DNA of 6,017 bases from Candidatus Zixiibacteriota bacterium (GTDB lineage: Bacteria; Zixibacteria; MSB-5A5; GN15; FEB-12). The stretch is taken from assembly GCA_018816665.1 (NCBI GenBank), contig JAHIVM010000403.1:1-6017 (forward strand), given 5' to 3'. Below the pieces are notes generated by a model. That model was not told where the DNA came from, ran no database searches, and saw only the letters and a list, made by a program, of their open reading frames with translations. Below are positions 5,732 to 6,017 of the stretch, in pieces (the stretch's first letter is position 1; each line of letters opens with the position of its first letter). The position numbers and the translations under genes were made by a program.

Positions 5732-6017
5732 GTGTCGACAAACGAATCACAGAATCTGCATCGAATTGTCCTGAATGCGCTGGGTGACGGTGTGCATGTC
5801 ATTGACAATCAACTCAATATCATCCTGGCGAATCCGGCGTTCGAGGCCTGGATGGCCGAACTCGGACTGGTGGGCAACCTGGTAGGCAAGCGGGTGGAAG
5901 ATGCCTTTCCGTTTTTGGACGAAAGTGTTTTCGATGAGTACCGACGGGTGTTTGAAACCGGAGAGGTTATTGTCTCTCGTGATTCGTACGAGGTCGGCGG
6001 CCGGGAGGTGGTCACCG
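5732..6017 (+). CDS. PAS-domain protein, N-terminal part (probable sensor kinase or regulator)
   Basis: Ninety-five residues are visible before the window ends. After a short polar lead, the sequence has the opening of a PAS domain: HRIVLNALGDGVHVIDNQLN, then IILANPAFEAWM, a helical insert with VGKRVEDAFPFL, and a later strand (GEVIVSRDSYEVGGREVV). PAS domains bind small ligands or cofactors and commonly begin histidine kinases, cyclic-di-GMP enzymes or sigma-54 activators; the output domain lies outside the window. There is no signal peptide or membrane segment, so this part is cytoplasmic. GTG is chosen because AGGGAG (5721-5726) lies 5 bases upstream and the PAS fold begins soon after. In-frame ATG codons at 5654 and 5630 would add 26 or 34 residues but have poor ribosome sites. 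Confidence 0.8.
   Translation, partial: MSTNESQNLHRIVLNALGDGVHVIDNQLNIILANPAFEAWMAELGLVGNLVGKRVEDAFPFLDESVFDEYRRVFETGEVIVSRDSYEVGGREVVT

Overview
This window looks like chromosomal DNA from an environmental bacterium of moderate-to-high GC (judged by eye), probably Gram-negative. The basis is a set of GC-rich codons, clear purine-rich ribosome sites, and a thiol protein that is predicted to face the periplasm. I cannot name the phylum from sequence alone. There are no RNA genes, insertion sequences or CRISPR arrays that I can see.

Left edge (1-699): an unrecognised, truncated gene on the minus strand, a candidate promoter for it flanked by a 7-bp GC inverted repeat, and then a 266-base gap leading to the plus-strand gene for an AI-2E/TqsA-type membrane protein (700-1761).

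Centre (1765-4973): one tight five-gene operon on the minus strand. In transcription order it encodes an ArsR/SmtB-type repressor, an ArsP-like permease (PF03773 type), a small MTH895/TM0996-type thioredoxin, a membrane-anchored CPTC thiol protein of the ArsF type, and a CcdA-like six-helix membrane protein of the ArsG type. The last three together resemble the arsEFG set, known for reducing trivalent nitroaromatic arsenicals to the amino form and exporting the product. The operon has a promoter with a consensus -35 (TTGACA), and its -10 lies in the middle of a perfect 8-bp inverted repeat, which suits ArsR repression. The inferred job is metalloid-induced thiol redox chemistry coupled to export, probably of organic arsenicals. 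The substrate is not shown by the sequence.

Right edge (4974-6017): a divergent plus-strand gene for a small zinc-ribbon protein with a DUF2007-like tail, a 237-base gap holding one stem-loop, and the start of a PAS-domain sensor gene that runs off the window. The reading frame stays open from the zinc-ribbon stop codon all the way into the PAS gene, which is noted as an oddity.
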